Source: Scopulibacillus daqui (GTDB taxonomy: Bacteria; Bacillota; Bacilli; Bacillales; Sporolactobacillaceae). From it: DNA of 64,000 bases. The notes below the pieces were generated by a model. That model was not told the origin of the DNA, searched no databases, and saw only the letters and a program-made list of their open reading frames with translations. Below are positions 54,742 to 62,926 of this stretch, in pieces. The translations under genes and the position numbers were made by a program. How positions within the stretch are numbered: position 1 is the first letter of the stretch; every line of letters begins with the position of its first letter. The DNA is taken from positions 1 to 64,000 of the forward strand of contig NZ_JAFBER010000011.1 in assembly GCF_016908855.1 (NCBI RefSeq). Direction: 5' to 3'.

Positions 54742-54811
54742 TCCAACCAACTTCCTTAGACTTTTTCCTAAAGTGTATCATAAATTAATTTTGCAGCTAA
54801 GCACTTGAAAA

Positions 54812-54827
54812 CTCGCCGAACGGCGAG
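54812..54827 (-). terminator. Terminator of the Gln-rich helical gene
   Basis: CTCGCCG/CGGCGAG 7-bp GC stem with a 2-base gap, 6 bases past the stop of the gene at 54833. Confidence 0.6.
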
Positions 54828-54832
54828 CTTTC

Positions 54833-55129
54833 TTATTTTTCAACGTGATGAATTTGTTCACAAGCATTTAAAGCCTGGTTAATGGCATTTTGAATTTGGT
54901 CTTGTTGCTGATTTTCATTTTGGCAGACATTTGCCGCTTGCCTAACCGCATTTAAAGCGCTTTGCACCTGTTGAATGGTGCTTGGGTTATTCGCTTGCTG
55001 CGCCTCGGATAATGCTTGCTCCAGCTGCGACTCAACTTCTTTAAATTTTTCTTGTGAACCTTGATTTTGCTGAATATCCTCCATTGCTTTCTGTGCATTT
55101 TGTACGGCATTTTCGAATGTTTCTAACAT
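54833..55129 (-). CDS. Gln/Asn/Ala-rich helical protein, unknown
   Basis: A 98-residue protein, one quarter Gln, predicted almost fully alpha-helical with two similar helices separated by NNPST near residue 48-52 (EKFKEVESQLEQALSEAQ and IQQVQSALNAVRQAAN). Two Cys near 69 and 89. No signal peptide. GGAGGG precedes the ATG. I recall similar Gln-rich small proteins among Bacillus sporulation genes but cannot name a family. Confidence 0.6.
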   Translation of the reverse strand: MLETFENAVQNAQKAMEDIQQNQGSQEKFKEVESQLEQALSEAQQANNPSTIQQVQSALNAVRQAANVCQNENQQQDQIQNAINQALNACEQIHHVEK

Positions 55130-55541
55130 GGCTTACCCTCCTAAATAATATCCGACAAGACATAGCATGATACGATAGAGGAACAATTATACATCTCTAG
55201 AACATCATCATTCGCGGCATAGTTTATGCTTTTGTCAGAGACAGGAAATGCAAAGGGACAAAGCTCTTATAAAATTACAAAAATAGGCAATCAACAATTA
55301 AACTGAATGGGATGTCCCAGTATAGCAGAGAATTTTTAGGGATAAATGCAAAAAAGCATAGATTCATACTAACAAGAGCTTTATATCCGATTAAACACCC
55401 TTATATAAAGAAGTATTACCATGTTCGGTCTTTGTGCTTTACATGCCACTTATTATAAAATATCCATTGTGTGTTGTTTTGAAAAGGATCGCTGATTCCA
55501 ATCCGATCATTATTTCATCCAAAATATGAAAGGTGGATTTG
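55130..55541. other. 412-base intergenic region, nothing recognised
   Basis: Between a divergent pair. It must contain the promoter of the BCCT transporter, probably osmotically controlled, but no clear -35/-10 pair with 17-base spacing, riboswitch or ORF was found. A purine-rich ribosome site GAAAGGTGG lies at its end. Confidence 0.5.
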
Positions 55542-57062
55542 ATGAAAAAAGGAGCAATAGTTTTTACAATATCACTTGTTATAGCCATCCTATTTATCCT
55601 CTGGGGCGTTATCGCACCTCATAACTTATCCGTTATTACGTCCTCGATTCAGGGTTTCTTACAAACAAAGTTCGGATGGTTCTATCTTATTTCGGCCAGC
55701 ACCTTCTTAATCTTTGCCATTTATTTGATTTTCTCACGATTTGGCAATATTAAGCTTGGCAAAGATAATGAAGAACCAGAATACAGCTTAATAAGTTGGT
55801 TCGCTATGTTGTTCAGCGCGGGAATGGGCATCGGCCTGGTTTTCTATGGTGTTGCCGAACCGCTGTCCCATTATATGGACCCTCCATACGGCGAGCCAGG
55901 TACAGAAGATGCTGCTAACACAGCTATGCGCTACTCAATTTTCCACTGGGGCCTTCATCCTTGGGGTGTCTATGCCATTATCGCACTGGCGCTCGCGTAT
56001 TTTAAATTTAGAAAAGGCGCTCCCGGTACAATCAGTGCTACATTTCAGCCAATTCTAGGTGATCGGACAAATGGCTGGATCGGTAAACTTATTGATATCA
56101 TCGCAGTATTTGCGACCATTTTCGGAGTCGCTACATCACTCGGTTTGGGAGCTGCCCAAATTAACGGCGGCTTGCACTATTTGAATAGCGGCATTCCTAA
56201 TACTAAAGGCGTTCAATTAATCATCATTCTTGCCGTAACGGTCTTATTTATGTTATCGGCTATTTCCGGACTTGGCCGGGGAATTAAATGGCTGAGTAAT
56301 TTTAATATTCTTCTTGCCGTTCTATTAATGTTATTCTTGCTTTTCGCCGGTAATTCTAACTTTCTATTAAATTACTTTACGACTACAATCGGAAATTATA
56401 TTCAAAAATTGCCGTCCATGAGTTTGAATATTTCTCCATTTAACAAACATCACAATGAATGGACGAATAGCTGGACGCTGTTCTATTGGGCATGGTGGAT
56501 TGCCTGGGCGCCATTTGTCGGTACATTTATCGCCCGTGTTTCAAGAGGCCGTACAGTGCGTGAATTTATTATTGGGGTTTTACTCGTTCCTACTATTTTC
56601 TGCGCTTTATGGTTTGCGGTCTTCGGCGGTTCAGGCATCTATTTAGAAAGAGAAATGCACGTTAACCTTAGTCAAACGATTAATTCTCAAGGCATTGAAG
56701 TGTCGTTGTTTGCCGTTTTGGCTCATTTTCCTTGGGGAACATTCACATCTATCTTGGCGATTTTATTAATCTGCACATTTTTTATTACTTCCGCAGACTC
56801 AGCAACATTCGTACTTGCCATGCAAACGACTAACGGAAGCTTAAATCCGCCAAACATCATTAAAGTCGTTTGGGGTGTAATCCAAGCAGCAGCGGCTGCC
56901 GTCCTTTTATGGTCTGGCGGATTGACTGCACTGCAAACCGCATCTATCATTGCCGCCTTCCCATTTGCGATCATCTTGCTGTTTATGTTGTACTCGCTGT
57001 ATAAAGCCTTTAAAGAAGATAGACCAAAAAGCAAAAAAGTGATGAATAAACAATCGGCTTAA
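55542..57062 (+). CDS. opuD: BCCT-family compatible-solute transporter (OpuD-like)
   Basis: A 506-residue, 12-TM betaine-carnitine-choline transporter. The glycine-betaine site Trp motif is in TLFYWAWWIAWAPFVGTFIARVSRG near 311-335, with Gly-rich GMGIGLVFYGVAEP in TM near 94. Sodium-coupled uptake of glycine betaine or similar osmoprotectants is expected. ATG at 55542 with AAAGGTGG upstream; an in-frame GTG at 55533 lies within that ribosome site. Confidence 0.93.
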   Translation: MKKGAIVFTISLVIAILFILWGVIAPHNLSVITSSIQGFLQTKFGWFYLISASTFLIFAIYLIFSRFGNIKLGKDNEEPEYSLISWFAMLFSAGMGIGLVFYGVAEPLSHYMDPPYGEPGTEDAANTAMRYSIFHWGLHPWGVYAIIALALAYFKFRKGAPGTISATFQPILGDRTNGWIGKLIDIIAVFATIFGVATSLGLGAAQINGGLHYLNSGIPNTKGVQLIIILAVTVLFMLSAISGLGRGIKWLSNFNILLAVLLMLFLLFAGNSNFLLNYFTTTIGNYIQKLPSMSLNISPFNKHHNEWTNSWTLFYWAWWIAWAPFVGTFIARVSRGRTVREFIIGVLLVPTIFCALWFAVFGGSGIYLEREMHVNLSQTINSQGIEVSLFAVLAHFPWGTFTSILAILLICTFFITSADSATFVLAMQTTNGSLNPPNIIKVVWGVIQAAAAAVLLWSGGLTALQTASIIAAFPFAIILLFMLYSLYKAFKEDRPKSKKVMNKQSA

Positions 57063-57064
57063 CC

Positions 57065-57107
57065 GAAACAGTCCCAAAGCATGAATATGCTGCTTTGGGA
57101 CTGTTTC
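57065..57107. terminator. Bidirectional terminator between opuD and the NlpC/P60 gene
   Basis: A 17-bp stem (GAAACAGTCCCAAAGCA with its complement) and 9-base loop, T-rich on both sides, between convergent genes. Confidence 0.9.
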
Positions 57108-58130
57108 TTATTTATTTTCTAAATATCGTCTCGCCCCCGCATATTCCGGAGCGTAGCTGGATTGCCAGATATCATCTAATATTTCTATAGAAGATCTTGA
57201 ATTCGGCGAATGGATCATTTTATCTCTCCCGTAATATATACCAACATGATGTACAGCACCTTGGCCATTTTGATGTGCGAAAAAGAGCAAATCGCCCTTC
57301 TGCAAATCTCCTTTGCTCACTTTTTTTCCTTTTAATATTTGAGCCGAGGCATCCCTGGGAATGATGATGCCATGATGTTTGTATATATTGTGCGCAAACC
57401 CCGAACAGTCAAAGCCAAATCCAGACATGCCTGACCATAAGTACGGCAGCCCGAGAAATTGTTCAGCTGTATGAATTATATCATCTGCAGACGGCTTAGG
57501 AATATCGCTGAAAGATTTATAGATATTCACCGAGCCAGCCGAAATCCACTTCTTTCCGCCGCTGGGCGTTATCACCTTAACAGCATTCTTAACCCAATTG
57601 ACGACAGGAAGCTGCGTATTAAAACTTATTTCTATAAACCTCTTTGTTAATTTCTTATTATGATATAGCCAAGTCGTTTTATCCTTAACTAAAGCAAATG
57701 GCTGATCGGATTTTCTTTGCATACGCTTATTGAAAGTCAGCTGTTTCTTCGGAAGCCACCCAGGATACCCCAGTTCATTCCGCGGTGTCGGTTCCCCTTC
57801 TACGGCAACTTTTACCCAATCATCTTGTATTTCTAAAATCATCACTTTATTTCCGAATAAAGCTTGTGTCTCCAGCTTGCCAACAAGCCATAGCTTATCT
57901 TCAACCGACATATTGCTGATCCATAATCTGAGATCTGCAGGATTTAACAGCGAGGGCGTGTCGATTGTTCTATGAATGCGAGGCTCTGTCCATAATGTAC
58001 CAGCAGCAACATCAATATAAGCAGCATCAGGCGTTGATTCGGACTTTCTAGATGCAGCACTCTCGCCTCGGGCCCTGACCAAGCCGCAGAGCATAACTAG
58101 TGAAAACGGCAGCCATATGCGTTTCTTCAC
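57108..58130 (-). CDS. NlpC/P60 endopeptidase, YkfC-like (gamma-D-Glu-L-diamino acid type)
   Basis: A 340-residue exported enzyme: signal peptide (1-22), two SH3b-like domains (about 35-200, including AGTLWTEPR and KVAVEGEPT), and a C-terminal NlpC/P60 domain. Catalytic Cys in GFGFDCSGFAHNIY near 239, His in AVHHVGIYYGRDKMIHSP near 290, and a third polar residue in NSRSSIE. YkfC of B. subtilis has this order and cleaves murein peptides containing L-Ala-gamma-D-Glu. Start at 58130. Single gene here, without the ykfABD recycling partners. Confidence 0.88.
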   Translation of the reverse strand: MKKRIWLPFSLVMLCGLVRARGESAASRKSESTPDAAYIDVAAGTLWTEPRIHRTIDTPSLLNPADLRLWISNMSVEDKLWLVGKLETQALFGNKVMILEIQDDWVKVAVEGEPTPRNELGYPGWLPKKQLTFNKRMQRKSDQPFALVKDKTTWLYHNKKLTKRFIEISFNTQLPVVNWVKNAVKVITPSGGKKWISAGSVNIYKSFSDIPKPSADDIIHTAEQFLGLPYLWSGMSGFGFDCSGFAHNIYKHHGIIIPRDASAQILKGKKVSKGDLQKGDLLFFAHQNGQGAVHHVGIYYGRDKMIHSPNSRSSIEILDDIWQSSYAPEYAGARRYLENK

Positions 58131-58369
58131 AGCGATTCATCTCCTTATTTTGTGTAAAGAAGCATACTTTACATAAGCTTTTTCAAGTCAACATGTCTTA
58201 AAAAATGCTTTTTCAGCTCTTGGACCTCCTTTTTAAGGGGATTTCAACTTGTCTTTTTCATAACGGCTAGAAATAATCAATACTATTACAAATCAATGTC
58301 TCATATGATGAAGTAATATCCAAGATGTATATCCAAGATGGCCAACCAATGAGTTAAAGGAGTGATATA

Positions 58370-58876
58370 ATGGACCTTATCATTGGAGGATTAATCTTAT
58401 TCTTCATTATCAGGCGGCAGCTCAAAGAGCGAGAGATGACCGCTAAACTTTACGTTATGCCCGTTATTTTGTTATTGTACAGTTTCTATGGTGTTTCGAA
58501 GCTTTTAACCGTTGGCGCCGGCGATTGGATGATCTTGATAATGAGTTTTTTTATCGCTTTTGCTGCAGGCATGATACAAGGACGGTTTGCTTCTTTTATT
58601 TACCGCGACGGCCGTTGGTACGTTTCTGGATCACCGGCTTCAGTCGCTACATGGATGCTTTCCATTCCAATTAAGTATGGATTAACCTTTATTGTTTTAT
58701 ATGTATTTCATTTGAATCTTCATCTGCAAGGCCTGTCCAGCTATGTCACTTATCTCTTCTCAATATCTGGAATATTATTAGGAAGATATACGATGTTAAT
58801 GCTGCGCCATCCTGTTATGGCAAAAGATGTTCTGCAAAATGAACAGCATGCAAGGCGTGTCAGAGAAACTTCTTAA
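58370..58876 (+). CDS. CcdC-like (DUF1453) membrane protein
   Basis: A 168-residue protein with four predicted TM segments (about 1-13, 27-43, 49-66 and 100-140) and a charged basic C-terminus. The arrangement resembles the DUF1453/CcdC family. The YRDGRWYVSGSPAS segment lies between TM3 and TM4. AAGGAGTG precedes the ATG. Its neighbours, a copper-related pair, are convergent, so a shared role with cytochrome assembly is possible but not shown. Confidence 0.6.
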   Translation: MDLIIGGLILFFIIRRQLKEREMTAKLYVMPVILLLYSFYGVSKLLTVGAGDWMILIMSFFIAFAAGMIQGRFASFIYRDGRWYVSGSPASVATWMLSIPIKYGLTFIVLYVFHLNLHLQGLSSYVTYLFSISGILLGRYTMLMLRHPVMAKDVLQNEQHARRVRETS

Positions 58877-58911
58877 TATGCTGCTGCCGTATTAAACTAG
58901 CCAACTTAAAC

Positions 58912-58940
58912 TAACCAACCCTTAACTGAAGGGTTGGTTA
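58912..58940. terminator. Bidirectional terminator
   Basis: TAACCAACCCTT/AAGGGTTGGTTA 12-bp stem with 5-base loop; it reaches into the last codons of the YtkA-like gene. Confidence 0.85.
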
Positions 58941-59381
58941 AGATGGTTTTACATGGAAGACTTTTTCCGGCATTGTATGGGTGCCATTTGCTGTCACATG
59001 AGCAATCACATGGTAATTGCCAGGTTTAGAAAACGTCATATTGATACCGTACAATCCATTTCCTTTGTTCATGCCTTTATATTTTTTTGAAGCGTCTTGT
59101 TGATGAGCTTTGTAAATTTCGAATATCACCTCTTCCGGATGGCTGACAGGCTTGTTTCCCTTTGTCACCCTGATTTTAATTTCACCTTTTTGATTGGCTT
59201 TAAAGGCATTCGCTGAAGTTAAGATGTCAACACGCAAAGGTTCAGCGCTGCCGCTGGTTTGCTTTGTGTTATGAGACATGGCATGATGATCAGCTTTGGC
59301 TCCTTGCCCTTCACCTTGCCCGCAAGCCGTCAAACTGACTATCATAGCAATGATAAAAAAGATGATAGTGATTTTTTTCAT
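58938..59381 (-). CDS. YtkA/FixH-like lipoprotein
   Basis: A 147-residue lipoprotein: signal peptide and lipobox SLTAC (Cys near residue 20), a His/Gly-rich linker (KADHHAMSHNTK) likely to bind metal, and a YtkA/FixH-type immunoglobulin-like domain (VTKGNKPVSHPEEVIFEIY and KPGNYHVIAHVTANGTHTMP). It lies 4 bases downstream of the SCO1 gene, so a joint role in copper delivery to cytochrome oxidase is likely. Confidence 0.85.
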   Translation of the reverse strand: MKKITIIFFIIAMIVSLTACGQGEGQGAKADHHAMSHNTKQTSGSAEPLRVDILTSANAFKANQKGEIKIRVTKGNKPVSHPEEVIFEIYKAHQQDASKKYKGMNKGNGLYGINMTFSKPGNYHVIAHVTANGTHTMPEKVFHVKPS

Positions 59382-59385
59382 GTCC

Positions 59386-60003
59386 TTACCTCTCTAACTC
59401 TTTAATATCTTTCATTATGCGGTCATAAGGAACGTCTTGAAAGCCATTATATTTCTTGACAATGACACCCTCTTTGTTAACGAGAAAAATATTTGTGCCG
59501 TGAGTAAATTGGTCACTGCCTTTAGATGGTTTGGCAACAGAAGACTTGAAAGACCCTTCAGACAGACTTTTAAGCTTATCAAATGAATAGCCCGTAAGAA
59601 AATGCCAATTAGAAAAATCGGCTCCATGTTTTTGTGCGAATCTTTTTAAAACTTCCGGAGTATCTCGGCTGGGATCAACGGAAAAAGAGACGATTTCAAC
59701 AGGGAGTTTCGCTTCTTTTAATTTTTTTTGAAGGTGAACCAGGTTGCCGGTCATCGGCGGACAAACGGACGTACAATGAGTAAACATAAAATCAGCTAAC
59801 CAAACTTTCCCCTTTAATTGATCCATACCGAAAGAACGGTTATTTTCATCTTTAAAATTAAAATCGGCAACTTTCCAGTTTAATGACTGATTAGTTTTTG
59901 CAGATCCGCTCGTTTGCTCTTGACTGTTTGACTGACATCCAGACAACATCATCGCCAAGAGCAGAACTATTGGCAAAACGGCCATTTTGAATAATCGCTT
60001 CAT
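59386..60003 (-). CDS. SCO1/SenC copper chaperone (YpmQ-like)
   Basis: A 205-residue thioredoxin-fold lipoprotein. Lipobox MMLSGC (Cys near 23), copper-binding FTHCTSVCPPM with CxxxC near 90-94, and the third ligand His in GSDQFTHGTNIFLV near 169. It delivers copper to the CuA centre of cytochrome c oxidase. ATG at 60003 with GAGGTGG upstream is preferred over the ORF's longer start at 60018. Confidence 0.93.
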   Translation of the reverse strand: MKRLFKMAVLPIVLLLAMMLSGCQSNSQEQTSGSAKTNQSLNWKVADFNFKDENNRSFGMDQLKGKVWLADFMFTHCTSVCPPMTGNLVHLQKKLKEAKLPVEIVSFSVDPSRDTPEVLKRFAQKHGADFSNWHFLTGYSFDKLKSLSEGSFKSSVAKPSKGSDQFTHGTNIFLVNKEGVIVKKYNGFQDVPYDRIMKDIKELER

Positions 60004-60241
60004 GACACACCACCTCAAATTCCCCTTAGTCGAAATATTAAATAAAGTCTGCCTGTACTATTTCTATTTAATTTAGATGATTCCTTTTTTTATGTCAAAA
60101 TGCTTATAAAGAAAACTTGCCGAATGATGCGGCGCAGAAAACAGCACCCTGTTTGGCCTTTAATGATAGATCAAAGCAAATGATTCCCTGTTAAAGCATT
60201 AAAAACCCGGCATTAGCTTAACAGCATATGCCGGGTTCGCG

Positions 60242-60378
60242 TTAAGTTGAAGGACGATTAGGGCCTTCTAATTTTTTATCTCCGTAGCCTTCCATATCTA
60301 CCTCATTAGTGGCTTGCTGACGTTGTTTCACATCTTCTGGATGTTTTTCGCCTTTCTTATTTTCCTTTGGCAAGGGCA
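60242..60378 (-). pseudogene. Frameshifted small hydrophilic ORF
   Basis: A good start (GAGAGGTGAA followed by ATG at 60378) opens a frame that ends after 16 codons (MPLPKEIRKAKNIQKM). The frame one base away reads LAKGNKKGEKHPEDVKQRQQ and continues EVDMEGYGDKKLEGPNRPST to a stop at 60242, with no start codon near the ribosome site. One inserted base just after the ATG would join them into a 46-residue Lys/Asp-rich protein of small acid-soluble spore-protein style. A sequencing error would look the same. Confidence 0.55.
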
Positions 60379-60487
60379 TTTCACCTCTCTTTCTTTGGAT
60401 AGTTTTTCCTTAGCGTATGATTTCATACAAAATAAAATCATTTAAATGAACACTGAAAGAAGCCCTGCCGTTTACAAAATAAGATAC

Positions 60488-61666
60488 TTAAAGATTTTGG
60501 TCAGCTTTATCTGCTTTAACGGCTTTTAAAAATGTCTTTATGAGCCAATTCCTTTGAGGATTAACAGCGTTTGAAACGACTTTATGATCCGGATTTAAAA
60601 TGACCTGATCTCCTTTAGACAGCCCTTGTAAAATTTCTTGATAGTTGTCGCTCCTTAGTCCAGTTTCCACTTCTGTCTGAATCCGTTTATTATCTTTCTC
60701 TAAAATCACATATTGATGTTCGCCGTCTCTTATAACGGATTGATATGGAACGACTAAGCCGCGCGTTATTTTGGCCGGGATATCAATCGAAACATGAAAG
60801 CCGTATTTTAACGTTTTTTCTGAACCTTTATCAAGCCGGATATTCACAGTATAGAAACTTAGATTATTGTTTTTATCGGATGCCTTCTCCTCAGGCGCTG
60901 CTGAAACGTCCGTAATAGTGCCTGTCAGGGATTTATCTGCTGCTGATTTTGGTTTAATGATGACTTCTGTTCCTTTTTTGGCTTTGGCATAATCTCTTTC
61001 AGATATTCTCCCTTTCACCTTCAACTTATCCGATATAACATAGACCATCGAAATATATGGCTTCGTGTCTGTTAAGTTCGTGTTAATTTCGGCAACTGTA
61101 CCATTAATGCTGCTTTTAACCGTCAGTTTCTCAAGCTTATCTTTCTTTTCAGCTAATTTTGATTGGTTATCCTTTAAATCTAACTCTGCCATTCTCTTCT
61201 CATTTTGAAGAGACGCTATTTGACTGGTTAATGCCGCCGCTTGACCATCAGAAGCGTAGCCAGATTGAGCTTTGTTAAGGCTTTGCCGATCCTCTTCCAA
61301 TTTTTGGCTAATTTCTTGAATTTTAATATTTAACCTTTCTTGATCATTTTCCAATTGCTCGATTTGCGCTTTAGCGCTTTCACTGTCATATGTAATTAAA
61401 GGCATCCCTTTATGAACCCTTTGCCCCTCCTTCACAGTTATTTTTGCATTTCCGATGGAGGGATCTACGTATGCTTTTTGCTCTTTGGCGGGAACGGCTA
61501 TTCCGGAGGTCCTAAATGAATCTGTAAGCGCCATTTCCCTTACTGTAAATGTTTTGAGTTCCTCTTTTGACAAAGTATGATTCTGCTTCATTAAGTATAT
61601 ATTTACGCCAATCAATGCAATGAATACTGCCGCAGTCATAAGCGGTATCCAAACCTTTCTTCTCAA
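60488..61666 (-). CDS. yknX: HlyD/MacA-type adaptor (YknX-like)
   Basis: A 392-residue efflux adaptor: N-terminal TM (residues 8-27), a barrel/lipoyl half-motif (VDPSIGNAKITVKEGQRVHKGMPLITYD split), a long coiled-coil hairpin (about 105-180), the second lipoyl half (KLEKLTVKSSINGTVAEIN) and beta-barrel domains. Same class as YknX of the YknWXYZ system, which protects B. subtilis against the SdpC toxin. The upstream gene is YknW-like. The ATPase YknY and permease YknZ are not next to it. Confidence 0.88.
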   Translation of the reverse strand: MRRKVWIPLMTAAVFIALIGVNIYLMKQNHTLSKEELKTFTVREMALTDSFRTSGIAVPAKEQKAYVDPSIGNAKITVKEGQRVHKGMPLITYDSESAKAQIEQLENDQERLNIKIQEISQKLEEDRQSLNKAQSGYASDGQAAALTSQIASLQNEKRMAELDLKDNQSKLAEKKDKLEKLTVKSSINGTVAEINTNLTDTKPYISMVYVISDKLKVKGRISERDYAKAKKGTEVIIKPKSAADKSLTGTITDVSAAPEEKASDKNNNLSFYTVNIRLDKGSEKTLKYGFHVSIDIPAKITRGLVVPYQSVIRDGEHQYVILEKDNKRIQTEVETGLRSDNYQEILQGLSKGDQVILNPDHKVVSNAVNPQRNWLIKTFLKAVKADKADQNL

Positions 61667-61682
61667 AACTATCCCTCCAATG

Positions 61683-62339
61683 TCATGGTGTCAGCGTTGC
61701 TGTACCTTCTAACATGCCTATTAAGATATACATAAGGCTTGTGATAATGATCGCAGTAATCATATAGCTCTTTCTTTTTTGAGAAGTACGAAAGAAAGCT
61801 CTGGTTTGTATAATCAGCCCCCAAATAAAAAATATTGTTATGCTATTCAGCAATAAGAAAAATAACCTGTTGTCCGTCAATTGTCTGCCTATGATGCCAA
61901 GGCCAAAGACCGATAATAAATTATTTGTATGCAAGAGCAAGAAAACAGCAAGATTAAAAAAACTTCCTATAAGATAAATCAAAGACACATAACTGTTAAT
62001 AACAAAGATCTTCTTAAAACCGGCATCAAGGAGAAAAGGCCAGCAGATAAGCGAAACAGCCAGATTAGCTGCCAATGGCAAAAAAAGATATATGATAAAG
62101 ACAATAACAACATAAAAGCTTCCTAAAATAAAAGTCATTTTATTTGAAAAAAAACCTTCAAATTCCGGCACCAGCCGATTCAAAGCGGTTAATATTGTAA
62201 TAGTCCCGATTATTCCAGATAAAATGGATATGATAATCCACCTTGGGATTAAGCCTTTAAATTGATTGATCTCCTGAAAACTTTCAAACTCTTTATCAGG
62301 TTTTAGAATCCCTCTGAATAGTTTGATAGAATGGCTCAA
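61683..62339 (-). CDS. yknW: Yip1-domain membrane protein (YknW-like)
   Basis: A 218-residue membrane protein with five TM segments in the Yip1 pattern (first TM after an acidic/basic N-terminus LFRGILKPDKEFESFQE). It lies 16 bases upstream of the YknX-like gene. In B. subtilis YknW helps assemble YknXYZ. Start at 62339 with AAGGGGG upstream. Confidence 0.85.
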   Translation of the reverse strand: MSHSIKLFRGILKPDKEFESFQEINQFKGLIPRWIIISILSGIIGTITILTALNRLVPEFEGFFSNKMTFILGSFYVVIVFIIYLFLPLAANLAVSLICWPFLLDAGFKKIFVINSYVSLIYLIGSFFNLAVFLLLHTNNLLSVFGLGIIGRQLTDNRLFFLLLNSITIFFIWGLIIQTRAFFRTSQKRKSYMITAIIITSLMYILIGMLEGTATLTP

Positions 62340-62549
62340 ATTATAACCCCCTTGCTTTTATATCATATGTACGGCCATCCGAGCGAAAGACAATATATAA
62401 AATATTATGACATAAAATGATAATGTTTTGTCGTTAAGATTTACACAATAACTAATAAACAGATTTTGAAAATGCTTTCCTCTTTGGGACTCTCAGGCAT
62501 AAAATAGTAAGTATAGATATGCTGTATTTTTTGAGGAGGTCAAGGTCAT

Positions 62550-62666
62550 GAAAAGGAAGATAACCTTATTCGCTTATCTGTCGGACTTGAAGCATGGGAA
62601 GATATTTGGGAGGACCTAAAACAGGCATTGGATTATTTAACAAGAACGAAAAGTATCAATGGCTAA
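62550..62666 (+). pseudogene. 3' remnant of a Cys/Met-metabolism PLP enzyme
   Basis: The plus-strand frame through 62550-62666 reads EKEDNLIRLSVGLEAWEDIW followed by EDLKQALDYL and a stop: the C-terminal end of a cystathionine gamma-synthase/lyase family protein (xLIRLSVGIExxEDLxxDLxQAL). No other part of the enzyme is present. A strong GAGGAGG and ATG (62548) sit just before it but in a different frame, which would end after 23 codons. So a gene has been deleted internally, leaving its start and its last 40 codons. Confidence 0.7.
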
Positions 62667-62683
62667 CGGTCAACCCGTTAGCC
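62661..62683. terminator. Hairpin between the PLP remnant and the RHH gene
   Basis: GGCTAACGG/CCGTTAGCC, 9-bp stem with a 5-base loop; the left arm covers the stop of the remnant and the right arm precedes the RHH gene stop at 62687. Confidence 0.75.
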
Positions 62684-62686
62684 ATT

Positions 62687-62854
62687 TCATTCGTCTTTAG
62701 ATTTTCCAGGCAGCCGTCCCGCTTTTTTGGCAGCTTCTTTTAACAGAAACTCAATATGGCTGTTGACGCTGCGAAACTCATCATTTGCCCATTTTTGCAA
62801 GATCTCGTAAAGTTTTGGATCAATCCTTAGAGGGAAACTTTTCTTTTTTGGCAT
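62687..62854 (-). CDS. Arc/CopG-type ribbon-helix-helix protein
   Basis: A 55-residue DNA-binding protein: KKSFPLRIDPKLYEILQKWA gives the beta strand and first helix, NSHIEFLLKEAAKKAGRL the second helix, the standard ribbon-helix-helix plan. Basic start, conserved SVNSHIE turn. An AAAGAAGGG site precedes the ATG at 62854. It lies downstream of the SPFH gene, with which it is often paired. Probable transcriptional regulator; its target is unknown. Confidence 0.85.
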   Translation of the reverse strand: MPKKKSFPLRIDPKLYEILQKWANDEFRSVNSHIEFLLKEAAKKAGRLPGKSKDE

Positions 62855-62926
62855 GAATAACCCTTCTTTATCCCGCTTTCGTTTATTTGAGTTAAGCCTC
62901 AGCCTTATGATAGAAGACTAAACTCA

